From: Monarcha castaneiventris obscurior | Lineage: Eukaryota > Chordata > Aves > Passeriformes > Monarchidae | Reading direction: 5' to 3' | Length of the DNA stretch: 64,000 nt | Assembly (NCBI GenBank): GCA_026261815.1 | Contig: JAMPIT010000511.1 | Location: forward strand, 1,637,001 to 1,701,000 | In this document: one piece after another, positions 10,688 through 24,800 of the stretch | Layout: every line of letters starts with the position of its first letter | How positions within the stretch are numbered: the first letter of the stretch is position 1 | Notes under the pieces: generated by a model | Database searches by the model: none | What the model was told of the DNA's origin: nothing | What the model saw: only the letters and a program-made list of their open reading frames with translations | Program-made: the position numbers and the translations under genes

Positions 10688-13604
10688 AATAAGTCTTGAT
10701 TTGAGGACCTGTATTTTGAGGGAATTTTTGAGGATAGCAAGAGAACATTGCTGTTGTAATAGTCATTTTTGACAAAAATAACTCTCCCTGCTGTAGGAGA
10801 AGTCATCATTGTTGAGATTTAATTGCTGTGAAATGACCGTTTAAATAAAATTGACTTAGTACTATGCATGCATAATTCTAATATAAAGTGATACATTTTT
10901 AGAGTTTTAGGGTAGAAGAAGAAGATTTTGTGATCTTTTACTACGATCAACAAATCCCAGATTATCAAAACTTAAACCTGTTCTTCAGGGGTAGGTGCCG
11001 GTGCAGGATGTATGCAGTTTTTTTATTTATTTATTTATTTTTAAAGTACCTTGGTCTTTATTTTCAAGGCAATTACTTCCCACACAGATCTCTCTAAATA
11101 ATGCTTCTGTTTCACTATTGAAATTAAAAAACCTTGAGGATACTGTGTTTTGATCCTATTCTCTGTGTAGGTTTAACTAAGAAGAAGGTGCATTGTTCTG
11201 CTGATTGTTTATTGTGGATAACTTCAATTCTTTCATCTTCAAGTGATAGTATTATCAACAGAAAAATGATGTCTGTTCAGATTAGTGGTTGTTTTATATG
11301 TTATTGCTGAAGATGAGACAGGCCTTCTTTAACCCGTCCTGATGGTTTGACATGTAGTTTTTTCTATGGCTCCCCTTAAAAAAATAAGTGCCAAAGCTTG
11401 GATCTCTCACTTGTAAGAGAAAGTGCCGTGCAATTCCGTCTTAGTAATTTTCTTTTCTCTCGGACATCCATTGAGAAGCCAGCGGATAGAGTCCAAAACA
11501 ACTCTGCCCAGCCCTTCTTAGAGAATCCTTTTTCTGACAAGTTCAATGGTCACAAGCTGCAACAAGGAGAAGCTCTGATCTTATGTTAGGGAGATATTTT
11601 AGCAGAGTTAGTGAGTAAGCACTCAATGTGATTTAATTATATAATTAACTCTGCACAACGCAGAGGTTAGAAAAGATGACCTCCTTGAGTTCCTTGCAAC
11701 CCAAATGGGATCCTTTGGTAAACTCTTGGGTATCCCTGATGCTCATATTCAATAATTTCCTCAATACTCAAATGCACCCCTAAAATAAAAGAGAGGGAGA
11801 GAACTTTTAATGCCTAGAATAGAAGTAAAAATTAAAAAAAATAGAACAAACTTCCCACATTAATCTCTACTCAACTTGGTGGTGTGAAAGCAAAGGGAAA
11901 GAAATGAAAGCAAGGAGAATAAGTATTTCTGCGTAAATGACTAAAATACGTTTTACAGCAAGAGACTGGCTGAAAAAAAACTTGGCTTAAAAGAGCCATA
12001 GTGATAGGTCATTACCACATGGTAATAATGACAATTTAAATTCATATTATTTTTGTGATTAAGGCCACTTTTTCTCAAACGTCTGAAAAAAGTTTAACAC
12101 TCCTGCTAATAACAAATAGTTATACTGAGATTCATTTGCCTATACGAAATTGATTTAGAGCTGCAGATCAAAATAATGCTAACCTTAGGGGAATACAAAG
12201 GTTTATTAAAAAAAGAAGGAAAATAAAGGAAGAAAAAAGTCAGTAACATAATGCCTTTTAACTTGTCCTGAAAACTAGAAATTGCTTGAACTATCTTACT
12301 CCATAGATCCAATTCTTAAGTTGTACTTCGTGACACAGAGATTGATGGGTAACTGTCATATTTACAGAGTGTGGAAACCAAGAATCCAAAAGATATTTGC
12401 GTTATTTAAAATAGCTGAATAAGAGCTGACTAACAAAAAAGCATATGAGCATTTTACTGGAAATGCTGCTATGAAAAAAGCTTAACAAATAATTTACTTT
12501 TGTAAAGCTACCATTACATGCAGCACTTATGACACTCAGTGAAGTAAGAAGTTGTTTCGGTTTTTAAGATGTGAAAATTTAATGTATAAGAAAAAATTGT
12601 CAGTTAAGTAGTGTTTAAATAAAATAATTTTTATTAAAAACAATTAAGAGGGAATGCGTATAAAGACAGAGAATTTGTATATCAGCTTATGGAGACTATG
12701 TCTTATGTTTTATGGCGGTTTATGGTTAAAAATGCATAAAACTTCTCCGGATTTGAGAATCTAAAAATTTTCTAAAAACTTTTTTGCGGTATTGGTATAT
12801 TTGGGGGAAGCTGTTTATTTTACTTTCAGGGCTGACAAGATAGGCAGCTGCTACAGTTTGACATTTGGTCATGAAGCAAATGTTTGACCAGAAGGAGAGA
12901 TGTACTGTACCAACAGCTAAATTTACCAAATTTGGACAAAACGTATGTGTTAGTCTCTGAAATTTTCTTAGTAAGCTGTTTTCAAGTTGTACAAGAATGT
13001 TTTAGCAAAAATAGTAGTATAATATGAACCAAAATATAAGAAAATGTCTGCCTTTTTTCATGGCAGTCCCTCTCAATACGATGATATTTTTGTCCATAGA
13101 TTTGTGATTACTATCTTACAAATGCTAAGATAGCCTCTTTTTTAAATTTCTTTTTCTTTCAGTAGAGAGTAGTGTGAAACGTGGCAAAAAATCAGAAGAT
13201 ACAAGAAATTGCAGCAGAGATTATGTAAACTAGATTGTCATGCTAGTCGGTCATTATCTTTTGACCAAAAATAATCAAATGCAAGATATTAATTGTTTTA
13301 CGCTCTCCACTTTTAGTTAATATCTTTCTTTGTGTTACTGGAACATTAAGATTTGTTTTCAAAATTATAAGTTTCAAAGTTTGTGGTCCCATAACATTCC
13401 TTCTGAACGATAAAACGCAATTTTGATAAATCATTGCTTACACTGATATGCCCCTTCGAACTCAAACTCAAGCCCTTTCCTTTCCCTCTCCCGACGAGAT
13501 GAGCAAGCTCTTGGGTCCATATATTATTCATTACAATCAAATAAGACACAGTGGTGGCTCAGTAAACTTGCTTTTCATATAAGAATTTATTTTATTGAGT
13601 AGTG
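10688..13604. other. AT-rich non-coding DNA with a (TTTA)n tract
   Basis: A short (TTTA)n repeat occupies 11,018-11,043. Otherwise no gene or transposon is recognised. CpG density begins to rise in this stretch (11 in 10,801-12,000 and 12 in 12,001-13,200, against about 6 further left). Confidence 0.5.
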
Positions 13605-13900
13605 TACACTGCAGACCCCAGCTTCCAGCAGCCAGGGCTGAAATGAACAATTCTCTTATTGTAATAATATGCGTCTGTCATCTCCTTATTATCAGCGTGA
13701 TAAAAGATGAAATATTCACGGATGCTGCCCTCCTAACCTGATCACAGTTTGCTATTTGAGCTTTGGAAATGAGTTTTATAGGCTTTAATATACTCCTTGG
13801 CGGAGTGACCCCTGAAATTAAACATTATTACAGAGCGGATATTTAAAAAGCTAGGGCCGTAAATTACATCAAAATGAAAATATTTAGGAGTATTAGGACT
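13605..13900. other. Candidate conserved non-coding element
   Basis: This is a dense, non-repetitive stretch with no open frame and no low-complexity runs. It has several retained CpG (gcgtctgtcatctcc, tattcacggatgc, ttggcggagtgacc) and AT-rich words of the kind bound by homeodomain and POU factors (taataatatgcg, attaaacattattac). That texture is typical of vertebrate developmental enhancers. Conservation itself cannot be seen from one sequence, so this is an impression. Confidence 0.25.
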
Positions 13901-16900
13901 ATACCTAGTGGGAACTCACTATTGCTGAAAGGTTGAATGCCATAAAGCTCAGCACGTTTGTGTCAGAAAGACCAGAAAAACACTAATAACAGCGCAGGCA
14001 CCTTGACTTCTGTTATTTGGCTAAACTAAATTACTGGAACGGTTTTCCCATATAAGCTGGTTTCCCATGAGGAAAAAGTATATGGTTTTCAACTTCGTCT
14101 GCAGCACATTTCACAATTCTGTTAAAATACAAACTTGCCTCTTTTCTGTGCAAATACTAGTAAACTCTACTAAAGTGTAGTGAAAACAAAGACTAAACTT
14201 AAGAAAAGGACAAGCTAGTATAACTAGAAGAAATATTTTGGTTCAATTTCTGGAGTAACTGCTGCTCCTATGGAGAGGTTTCTGCCAAAATCTAGGCTAT
14301 GAAGAACAAGGAAGTTTTCTAAACTAGAAAACAGTGCAATGCGAGTCATATTTAATGTTTCAATCCAAATTCTACATTGTTAAAGTAAGGAAATAGCAAA
14401 TCTTTATTCTCAGAAAAGGTGAAAGGAAAATACGTAATTTATGTAAGTCACCAATCAAAGAATAATAAAAAAAGACAAATTAATAGAAAGGGAATAAAAT
14501 ATAATCTTATATCTTATTCAGCTTGTTTACATACGCATAACCTAAAGAGAAACAATCTTAGAGAATATTCTGTATTTACAGCCATCAGATATTTCCTGTT
14601 TGCATAGTCAGACAGTCCTCCTAGGAAGAAAAGAGACTAAAATGCAAATCCTGTACAAGACATTCAATGGGACAGCCCTCAGTGCACTCGGAAGAAATGG
14701 GTGGTTGCAGTGGAAGTGTTTATTTCTGCCACTGAAAAGAGAGGTCGGGCATTTTTTTCTCTTTTCTGGCATCTTTTTTGTTTGTTTTAAAATTAGGCAT
14801 TTTTTTACCACCTGCAGTTAATTATGGCTTCAGTATGCTTGCCTAAGTGCATGAAGAGAATCTTTTTTTAAAAAATCTTAATTAATGATTCCTCTAAGGA
14901 CATTTATTAATTTTTATTAACACGTAATCTATTTAATCTCTCTGTGTATGGAAACGTTTAGATTTAAGGCTATTTATAAATTTGAGTTACGAATTGGTTG
15001 TAGTTTGGACATCACCAAGCCAATGTGATTGTAATACACTCTACACTGATCTTGCTAAAGCTTTTGCTAAATTGAGCTCAGCAGGAGAATGTCCTGTGAC
15101 ATCGTTAATAGTGGAAATGATTACAAATCAGAAATCATATATGCTCCTGTCTCAGTGGGTAACTGTATACCCCACAAAGGCTTCAATCATCTCTTTCAAA
15201 TTTCTCTTTGCCGTTTCACTCAGATATGTTCGAAAAAAATCTGGAGAGGTTGATCTTGTATAGACAGAAATGTTACAAGATAGCTAAAATAAGTGCCTTG
15301 TGTCTAAGGGTAATATTTAGAAGAGGATGTTTCTAAAAATATCCCTACTGCAAAACACATAAGGTACAGTGTATTGGAGTTCCCTAGGTGGAAATGGAAA
15401 TTTTGAGCAATTTTTCCCGAGATTACACCTCAATTTTATTACAAATAAGATGTCCTTTTTTATCTCCTACTATTCTGTGATGTGACTTTTTATAAGTATT
15501 GGGTTTGTTATTGAAACCATGGGTACCCGTGTAGAGTTTTCTTTCAGTAATATGCAATATTGTTGTTACATTTCAAGTTGGTGCTTCCTTTGTCAGACTT
15601 CTCGTATTTGAAAGCACATATTTGATATTACTAACACGCGTATTAAGAACTCTCCCCTCAATGTTTATAAATTGCCATGAGCCTTGTAAAACAAGTATTC
15701 ATCTCGTAATACTGTCTTCTGCTTTTATTGACGAGAACATACAAAGACGTAATTTCTAATGATTATAGACGCATTAAGCTAAAATAAAAGAATTTTTGTA
15801 ACCTCATAACCTGGCTGCAGTATTGCACAATAATACAGCCTTATAAAAAGACTAGAAAGGGACATATCCTTGGTTTTGAGATGCATAACAAATCAGTTTC
15901 ACCTAGATTTTCATAGATACTTTCACCTTGTAAGAAAAAGAAAAAATATGGCAAAGAATGGACTCTCTCTGCAAGTGCCATTTTTACCTTAGCTTTCCCA
16001 CGGATTTTAAGGAATGGGAAGAGAGATTGAAGAGCACTGAGCCATTCAGGATGGAATAGACTGCTCATCTTTTACACTTCTTTCAGACCCTGACAATGCT
16101 TTTTATGTCACAGTGTATTCGCACTTTAGTTTTTTGTCCCTGGTACAGTAAATAGAAAACTCAAGCAATATAGCTTATTTAAACGCATGAAATCTCCTGG
16201 TAATTTAGCAAGTGTATTTAGTCTTATTAATTTAATAATTATTAAGATTTTTATATACGAAAATAAAATAGAAAAGCTTAGACTCAGGTAGTAAAAGTTA
16301 AGGAAGGACACAGTTTTCTTATTGGTATCGTGCACAGGACCTATAGACAATGTAGTCAAAATCTGCTAACCTGAGCACGCTGCTCTTTAGCTAGACAGCT
16401 AAAATTATTTCCTGATATACACCTATCCTTTGGACAGCATTTCTGATTGTTTTTATTTTTAAATATGGATTCTTTGGGGATTGAAGTTCTATGAAAATAT
16501 TCTTTTCTTTTTCAAAGACATAGTGTCCTCCAGTTGTAGTACATTTTTGAAACAGAACCTTCTGGTTTCACAAACTGTTAAAGAAAAAATTATATTTTTT
16601 TACTATGGCAAAGAATATCACTACACAGAAGACGGTGAATAACCCAGATGTTATTACGGAAAACTAGATATGACAAAGTATGAGCTGCCATGGCAAACTC
16701 AGAACACGGTATGTAGTGTGAGGTCACGTTTGAAGATCACTCATTTGTAGAATGCTTATAATAAAGTAGCTACTAAGATCCATGTGAGAGCTATATCACT
16801 CCTAGAAGATTAGAATTCAAACCCAGACCAAAAACTGCTTAGGAAAAATACAGAAAAAAAGGTTATGTAGCTAAAGCTATTGAGGACAGAAAGTGGCACA

Positions 16901-18700
16901 AACAAATCTAGCACTAGATGCAATACTAAAGGGGTAAGGTAATCCTAGGATGAAGATGGCAGAAGTAAACCGGTGGTCATACTTACGGAGAGGACAGATA
17001 AGATATGAACACTTGCCTGCCTGATGCTCACGATGGAGTAAGGAGGTGGCTGGCAAGCTGATAAATGAGAGGTACGAAGCAAATATTGGACCTCAAATAA
17101 AGAAAAGACTAAGGATGAGCCACTGTGTTTTAGAAGAATGCATCAAAGAGAACAAAACTCAAAATTATGCATAAGGTGAAGCACAACTCTTTGCCACCAG
17201 ATTGCAGGAGAATTTTAGCTAAGATTGCAACTTTTTTGTTGTTTAGTTATAAGTCCCACCTTTCTGAGTTTTTGGTTTGGGTTGTAATACTTCAATTTAA
17301 CTAAACACTAAATACCGAAATCTGCTTATTACATTGAGGACACACGTCTTTACCCCAAATATTCTTTTTTGCTCCTCATCCCTATAAGTACAGATTAGCT
17401 GGAGGGGAAAAACTATTATAACTATACTAAATAAAATGGCTTGGACTGCTAGCACACACTTCGGTAGAATTTTTGCCAGCTCATCTCACTTTCCAACTTC
17501 AGAGCACAGATATAATTAGGAAAGGCCTCAAAACAGTCAAAACCTCTGAAACAAGAGAACGGTTTTCCTCATTTCTTGACTACACACCAAGGTAACATTT
17601 TCTGACAAATTCAGTTCCCGTGCATTTGAAAGGAAGCATGAGTTGTTAAGTTGTTCTTCTCAGTACTAGCAGGTATAAGTTTTGCAGCTATAAAATGCAG
17701 CAAACTACCTGGATGTTTGATATGTAGCATGATGTGTAGTACACAAGAGAAAACAGCTGAAAACTGATTGGCCTTTATGTATTTGTTCATGTTACTGACT
17801 CATGTAATCCGTTGGCCTCTCTTTTGATGAACTTCAATTTATAACACAGTACCTGTAATTCTTCTCTAAGGAAAAAGAATATATCTATGCCTAGTACTCT
17901 CCAGTTATATTGCTGAAAGTGTTGTTTGGAGAATGTGTTCTTTGAAATTTTGTATAAAATTTAAAAAGGAGCCCTGCCAAGTGCTAAGTTTGTAATAGTA
18001 TCTGCGACTGTACATGTATTTTCCTGGAAGTAACCTATTCTCTTTCTCAGCTGTGAATAGAGCGCAATAGTACTGGATACCTACAACAATACATCCATTT
18101 CAAAAAAAAAGAGTCTTTCGGACCACTGCTGCCTTGTAAGTGTTTGATAGTAGAGCACATCAGGGAATTTGCTTTCCAGTACTATATAGGATTTTTGTCA
18201 TTACACAATGTAGAGGCAGTGACTAGGCATGTTTCTTAATGTCGTCATCGTTCACCCTAGAGCCTAGAGACTGTATACACAACTGAGCAGTGGTCCCTTT
18301 GTAGCAATATTAATTTACTGAGAGAGGCCAGAATAAGGAAAAATAGCTGACCTTCAAATCCCTGGTTGAAGAAGGGACACTGCAGGTCTTCAACAAGGTC
18401 CTCCAGTGACTTACAAATGGTTCAATTTTTCATAAATGTCATCTTATTTCTTCTTCCTAATAGACTGTCCAATTGTTTTCTTGAGCTTTGAAATTTTAGA
18501 CCACTTAAATATAATGAATTTAGGTAAAAATATGAGACTTAAGTGTTAGAATAATAACACAGGATGTAAGGCAGCAGAAGTAAAATATCCGCAAACTCGG
18601 TAAAACTTAGCTAAAAGAATAAGGCGCTGGGAAATATTTAAGCCAGTAACTTCTTGACTTCAGAACTGATAGCATGATCAAGAATCATGTAAGTATGGTC
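13901..18700. other. AT-rich non-coding DNA, no gene seen
   Basis: No supported gene. A second enhancer-like block lies at about 15,590-15,840 (retained CpG in acacgcgtatt, gacgagaac, gacgcattaag), with weaker evidence than the one at 13.6 kb. A purine-rich stretch at 16,640-17,200 has no recognisable homology. A donor-like site at 16,975 on the minus strand has no supporting exon. Confidence 0.5.
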
Positions 18701-18835
18701 ATGGAATCATGAAAGTTAGAAAAGTGTTCGAAGACCAGAGAGTCCAATTTTGAATGATGCAGTTAATATTCCAAGCATCCATAGCAGTTTTATGTCACAA
18801 CCTCTAATTCCTGTATGTCAGAGTTTGGGTTGGCA
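18701..18835 (-). repeat. Old CR1 LINE fragment
   Basis: The block opens with atggaatcatgaaag and continues through gaccagagagtccaa, the reverse complement of a diverged CR1 3' end (terminal repeat followed by the word that normally reads as agtccaac). Divergence is high, so the right edge is uncertain. Confidence 0.4.
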
Positions 18836-21800
18836 ACCTTAGACGCCAGCAGAGTGAAAAATTATGCCTTTTTGGCAGTGAACTAGCCAAGCTACTTTGA
18901 GTTTATATATGGTCAGCAGACGGAAGGAGTGTTTTGCTTTCAACGTGACATTTTGTGAGAAAAATACTAGTATGAGCTGCTAAGCCCAGGAGCAGTGCGT
19001 GATATCGCCACCACTCTTTATATCTGGAATACCTCTGTTGGTATTCTGAAGTTATTTACTGCATCTGTTTCTGCTGCTCTTCTGGTTAGGTAATCACTTT
19101 CTTGAATAACTAATATTAACATAATTGTTATGCAAGCTTTTACAGTCTGAGAAAAAAATAGCCTACATCTTTATTGGCTCAGTCGCTAGTATTCCTTATG
19201 CAGCACATCTAATAAACGAGGAGGAAAAATAAAACACAGTGTGTGTAAACAAAGTCCAAAAGGGTGTGATTCATACCTCTGAAATTAATTTGGAATATAA
19301 ATTCAGGACTTCTTTTATCTGAGGAAAAATAACCGTATTTATGCAACTATATATTTGGGGGCTTCTACAAAGATAATAAGAGCTATTTCTGACGCTCTGC
19401 GCAGTGATGGTCTCTTGGTGGAATACGCGGTACTGCTAAAGATTTCTTACTTGTAGCTTTCCCAAGCACTGCCTCAACACACCTGATGCAGCCACCTGAG
19501 GCAATGCACCCACCTTCTTCTGCATTAATTAGTTCAGAATCTTTGAGGTGATAAGACATTGCTAAAGGATATTTTAACGCAAGTAGTAACGTTGTACAAA
19601 AAAGGCATTGATACTAGCACTTTTGGAATAACACCTCTGCAGGGTTTCAGGGTTTGTACAGATACCATTACTTCATTTCTCCTGGAGACACTGCTCCTAG
19701 CTTAATACGACTGCAGTTCTCTAGCAGAGGAATGTTACAGATTCTACCCCAAGTGTTTGAGAGTGGGAGCACGTATGTTATTTGATATAGTGCATTTTCA
19801 AGTGTCTTCCTCTGCGTATTTTGTCGGCTAGACTATCTACATGCTTGTGTCCTTTGATACTTGTTTTGCAGCTATTGCAGTGAAACGCAGCCTGAGAATC
19901 CTTTGTCTTCCTTATTCTATAATGTGCCAGCAATTTGTGTGACAAGTAAAAAAGCAGACGCTCTCTGCTTGTATATTCAAATAACAGGAAGTTTAGTGTC
20001 AGTTTTAAGGGTTTACTTAATTCGCTTCCACTCTCTCTATTTTCTCAGGGTTTGGGAGCGCACCTAGCATGTCGCATTCCCGGTGGTGGTAAGGAGCTCC
20101 TGGAGGTGGCTTGGTTTGACAACCACATGCACTGAGGAAGTTTCCCACAGCTCATTGAAACTAAGGTAGATGCAGCACGGCTGAAAGGCACAGCAAGGTA
20201 TAGGAGCGTCCAATATGTACCTCGAGATGAAGTGGAAGTGAGATTTTTTCTTTTAAAAGCATTTGAAATTGAGCAATAAATAAGAAGCTTGAACGTGTAA
20301 TCCCCGATGCTGATGTTATTAGCTTTCAATTCAGTGTATTAAAATTTCTCACCACAAGTCTGCATGGAGAAAAATATTCTTCTTATGTAAATGAAAAAAA
20401 GAGAAAATTTACATGCATTGTGCTATGCTCAAATTTTCTGCTGACTGCTCAATCTTTTGCTGCTGAAGTCTGTACTGGAACAGGCTTTCCAGTATGCAGA
20501 CCTACCAACTCTGCAACAAGAAAAACCCTTGGGAGTACAAATTCTGTCATTTAAGAGAGAACAATCATCATATTTTTATCCTCCTAGTTGTTTTCATCTG
20601 CAGCAGCTTCCTTTATTTGTATTTCAAATGAACACATGAGATTTCTAGACGGAATGGACTCCTAAAACTCAATCCATTTTTAGAAGAAATTGTTTAATTA
20701 GAAGAAATCTGTATTTATTAAATTATACACTGAGGTTAACTAAAAATGTCTTATCCAGTCAAACATTTTTAAGGCTTGGATTATCGAAGCAGAGGCCTGC
20801 TGTCTGAGAATGCTTTATTTAAGAAAATTGATTAAAGCCTGGTATTTTACATCATAGCATCAGGTCCCTAAAAATTTGGACAAGAGGCAGACAGTCTTTA
20901 GGACAGGACTTAAATAAAATAAATTTCCTTGTTTGGTAGAGTGGAGTAAAAAGGAAAACACAGTTGCATAACTGCTGAAAAGGAAACACTCACTTTAGCT
21001 TTTTTGCTCTTTCACCCCTTTTTTATTAGGACTGGCTGGCAAAAAGCTGTCGGGAAAACACAGGGTGGCCTAAAAACAGAATGACTCCCACTGTTACTCT
21101 TAGCATACATCAGTGTAAATAACTAGATTGTTTTCTTCCTTTTGTATGAAAGGCAAAGATGTGTAATCGTGATGTAGTGGTCCCAGAACTGTTTTCTTTT
21201 TCTCAGAGATGCACGCTTGCCCTGTTGCTTATATTTTAAGTAAAGCGTGACACAATTCATTATGCTTCAAAAGTACTTAGGCAGAGATACTCGTGATATT
21301 AGAATATTATATGGTATTTGAACACACCTACGTGGTTTCAAAAGGTTCGTTTTTCTTCCCTGGTGGCTGAGAAAACAAAGTCACCCACAAGTTAGTTAAA
21401 AAACAATATATAGTTTTTATAGCTCTAACTGAAACATGCTGAGCTAGAAGGGTGTTAAGAGAGTTTTTCAAAATAAAATATAGGTTCGTGTAACTGCTGT
21501 TTTTTCAGTTTTTAAAATAATAATTTTTTTCACTTTATACAACACTTGGATCTGTAAAAATTTTTATTTTTCTTCTCTTTCTGGCAAAAAACACTCAGCC
21601 CTGATTCCTGGTAATCCCTAACTCTATGTCCAAGGATTTACAGTAAGGGAGATACGTGAGACCACACAGGAAGAAAAATTTTAAAATCATACACTTCTCT
21701 GTTTCAGCAAAGCAAGTCAAAAATACGTTTCTTATTAAAGTCCGTATGAGTTCCACGGTGAAAGTGTAATGGGCTTGCTTTCCTACACATGTCCATTTTT

Positions 21801-24800
21801 TTGCTTGGGTTCCTGCAATCTAGTTCTCCACAGGTGAATCGCGTAGCATGTGTGTCTTTTCGTTTGGCTGGTAAAAATTTACTTCGCAAGTGGCAGTAAC
21901 AGCATTCAGGGATAATGGGGAAAGAAGAGAGAAACACATGATATATCCTCATCAAGCAAAACAGAAGTTCCTTTGATTCTGGAGGCTGTACTTGGTCACG
22001 CTGGTACCAGTAGGGAAGTCGCAAATAATAAGAGAATTAAAATGAACGGACATGTTGTAAAAATTTCTGTACCTTCAGTATCGCAGAGTCATTCAAATTG
22101 ATTCTTAAAATACACTAGCGAAGTAATATTTGATTTTTGCACACCTAAAGATTTTTACGCTACCGTTGAATAAATTACCTGGAAAACTAAGATCACTTTT
22201 GTAATCCCTTTCTCAAAAACACACTGCATATGGTAGAAGAGAGGAGTGTATTAAGTGAATATATAAGGTTTTTTTCACTCACGCCCAGCACCTGCGAAGT
22301 CTGGACTCCATGAGTCGCCTAAGATGAAGGGCTCCTGTTTCCTTTATAGTGGGGGAACCCTCCAAAGCCAAATCAAAGATTGTCTTTATGGATGTTAAGA
22401 GTTACACTATTACAAAGTTAGAAAGTTTATGACAATAAGGAAATACTGGCTTGCTTATCCTACGAAGGAAGTGGAATGGAAGGGGAAAGTGAGTGGACGA
22501 AAAAAGAACAGAAAAATGTAGCTTAGGTCAAGTGGAAATGTACATAACTTTGTTTCCTGACACTCAGAGCTGCATCAGAGGGAAACAGAAAGTATGCCTT
22601 TGTGAGAGCGGGTGCTTTTAATATGTGAAGAGAAAACAGAAATATTTATCTTTCACATTGAAATTAGATTATTTAGCTATTTATAATTGTTCTTTCTGTG
22701 CACTCATCACCAATTATTCCGGCGAAAAATACTGTCCGTCTAATACTTTTTTGTGGTGATTTTTCAAAACGAATCGCAGAGCAAGAATAGTCGCAATGAA
22801 ATGGCAGTATAATGAAATGTGTACGGATGCGGTTCAGAAGAAAGAAAAGAGTAGAACAGGGTACCTTTTCATGGGTCTCAGGAAGACGGGACAGGTCACC
22901 CATGCTGCGCACTTAGTTTGTTTAGTTCACCTATTATTGAATGAGTCAGAATCTTCAGTGAACACTTCAAATGGTCAGCTGTGAAGAACGTCTAAGCTTG
23001 CTGTCTATCTGGAATGACACAGCGTGTCTGGATGCCATATTCTTTGGCTGAAAGAAAAAGCATTCTTCTAAATCTTTTGTATTTTGTGACAGTGTTTAGA
23101 CTACATGCTCATAAGAAGGCAGAACAGTATTAAGGTTAGTCACAGAGGGCTTAGTCTACTAAACACTTCCCTGCAGAGACAGTATAGCATGAACAAGTCA
23201 AATACAAGTCATAGCTCTCTCCTGTTGCAGGAACAAAACATGGGAAAATTGCGGGTAATTGAACAGCCCGGGGAACAGGCCCAAAAGAGAAAGAGCATGG
23301 TTTCTTGTCCTAGGTATCTGGACTATTCATGTATTTTCTGTGAGGCAGTACCTGGCGTTACAACAAGGATGGAATATGAACAGTTAAGGAATAGACTCAG
23401 GGCTTACACTTCAGTGATTAAAAGGATACATATTTAAACAGATGGTCTGTACTTCAGGCCTCAATTATGAACGTTTTGATAAAAATTTTGCTGCTAAAAT
23501 GAACGTTTTTCACGAATAGAACGAGCTATTCCTCTCAGAATGCTCTCTTTCCAAATTTAATCCAGAATGTTGCCCTACCTATCTTTCAACCTTTGTTTAT
23601 GCTTTACACGGGGCAAAGACAAGTAGGGAAAAGATCACTAGGTGAAGTCAATTTTATATCCTGACCAGATTTGGATAAGTTATTACTTTGAGATGGGGTT
23701 TTTAGTGGTTTCCAATTTTTTTGCAAAGAAAGAAGGCTTACCTAAACCTCTGGAACATGCTGTTTGTTTTTCCTTGGCCCCAAGGAGCGCAAGCCGTGTT
23801 AAAGGCCTTCTTGGAAACCCTTTAGGCAGAAAAGCTTATGAAATATTTAACCTGGGACTTTTTTGAGTCCTTATGTGCCCATGTTCTCTGTTTAGATTTA
23901 AATCTTCTGTGTTTCCCTCTTTTCATCTCTTACCCATTTTCGTTTTTCCTGGGTTTATTTTTACAGAAGACATTAAAGAAGGCTTGCTTTGGAGAGTAGT
24001 TTTGGAATTTTTCTGGTATTTATTCCTTACTTTATACCATGATACCTGTGCAAACACTATTCAGTCCTCTGGCAGTGCATTACCTGGTACTAAACACTCT
24101 GAAGAGCTATCCATGAGCAGAAAACCGGTCCTTCAAATATGTTTTCCCACTTAGGTGATGTCTTGAACAATTTTTTTTAATTTTAAACTTGTTTTCTGAA
24201 ATTCAGGTGTAAGAATATGGAGAATATTTGGATTTCTTCGGCCTTCCTTGGAAATGCAGACACGTAATTTCAATAGTGTTCACCTCCTTATAAAAACAGT
24301 ATGTTTTCCTAACTTTAGAGGCTTCAAAGTTTTTTATAACAAAGGAAAAAATATAATGCAGAGCAGAACACAGCTAAAGGAAGATTGCCTTTCCCAATTT
24401 TACTAAATATTGTGGAATTGTTTTTCGGAAAACTACATTTGTTCGTAGTGCATGAATACTTGGGAAATACCTTGACCAAGTGTTAAAAAATGGTGAAAAA
24501 GGCTGGAAATGAAAAAGAGCTTTTTTATATTTGGTTGTTCTTTTCAATCAGGGAGTTGAAATGAAATTATAAGAATAAAGGCCAGCAAAGTGCGTAGAAA
24601 AAGTATTTTCCCGGCTTTATTTTGAAACTCTCACTTGTTATATTTCACTTATATAATTTCCTGGCTACTCATTTACTTCCATGACGGAGGAGAAAAATGG
24701 CTTGAAATTTGCATAATGGTGACTATATAAAAGAAAACCCCAAAATTCTTGCTTTTCCCGCATCGGTATTTGTGGGGAAACATTTCCTGAGAATTTACTT

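Noticed and set aside
16640..17200. Purine-rich stretch suspected to be old LINE coding sequence
   Set aside because: No motif of reverse transcriptase or endonuclease could be read in any frame.
23105..23437. 110-codon open frame with a Cys-containing C-terminal part
   Set aside because: It looked slightly protein-like, but I see no recognisable family, splice sites or conservation signal; chance is sufficient.
23735..23830. Donor-like site (TTTAG then GTAAGC) on the minus strand
   Set aside because: The upstream segment has stops in the readings I tried and a poor acceptor.
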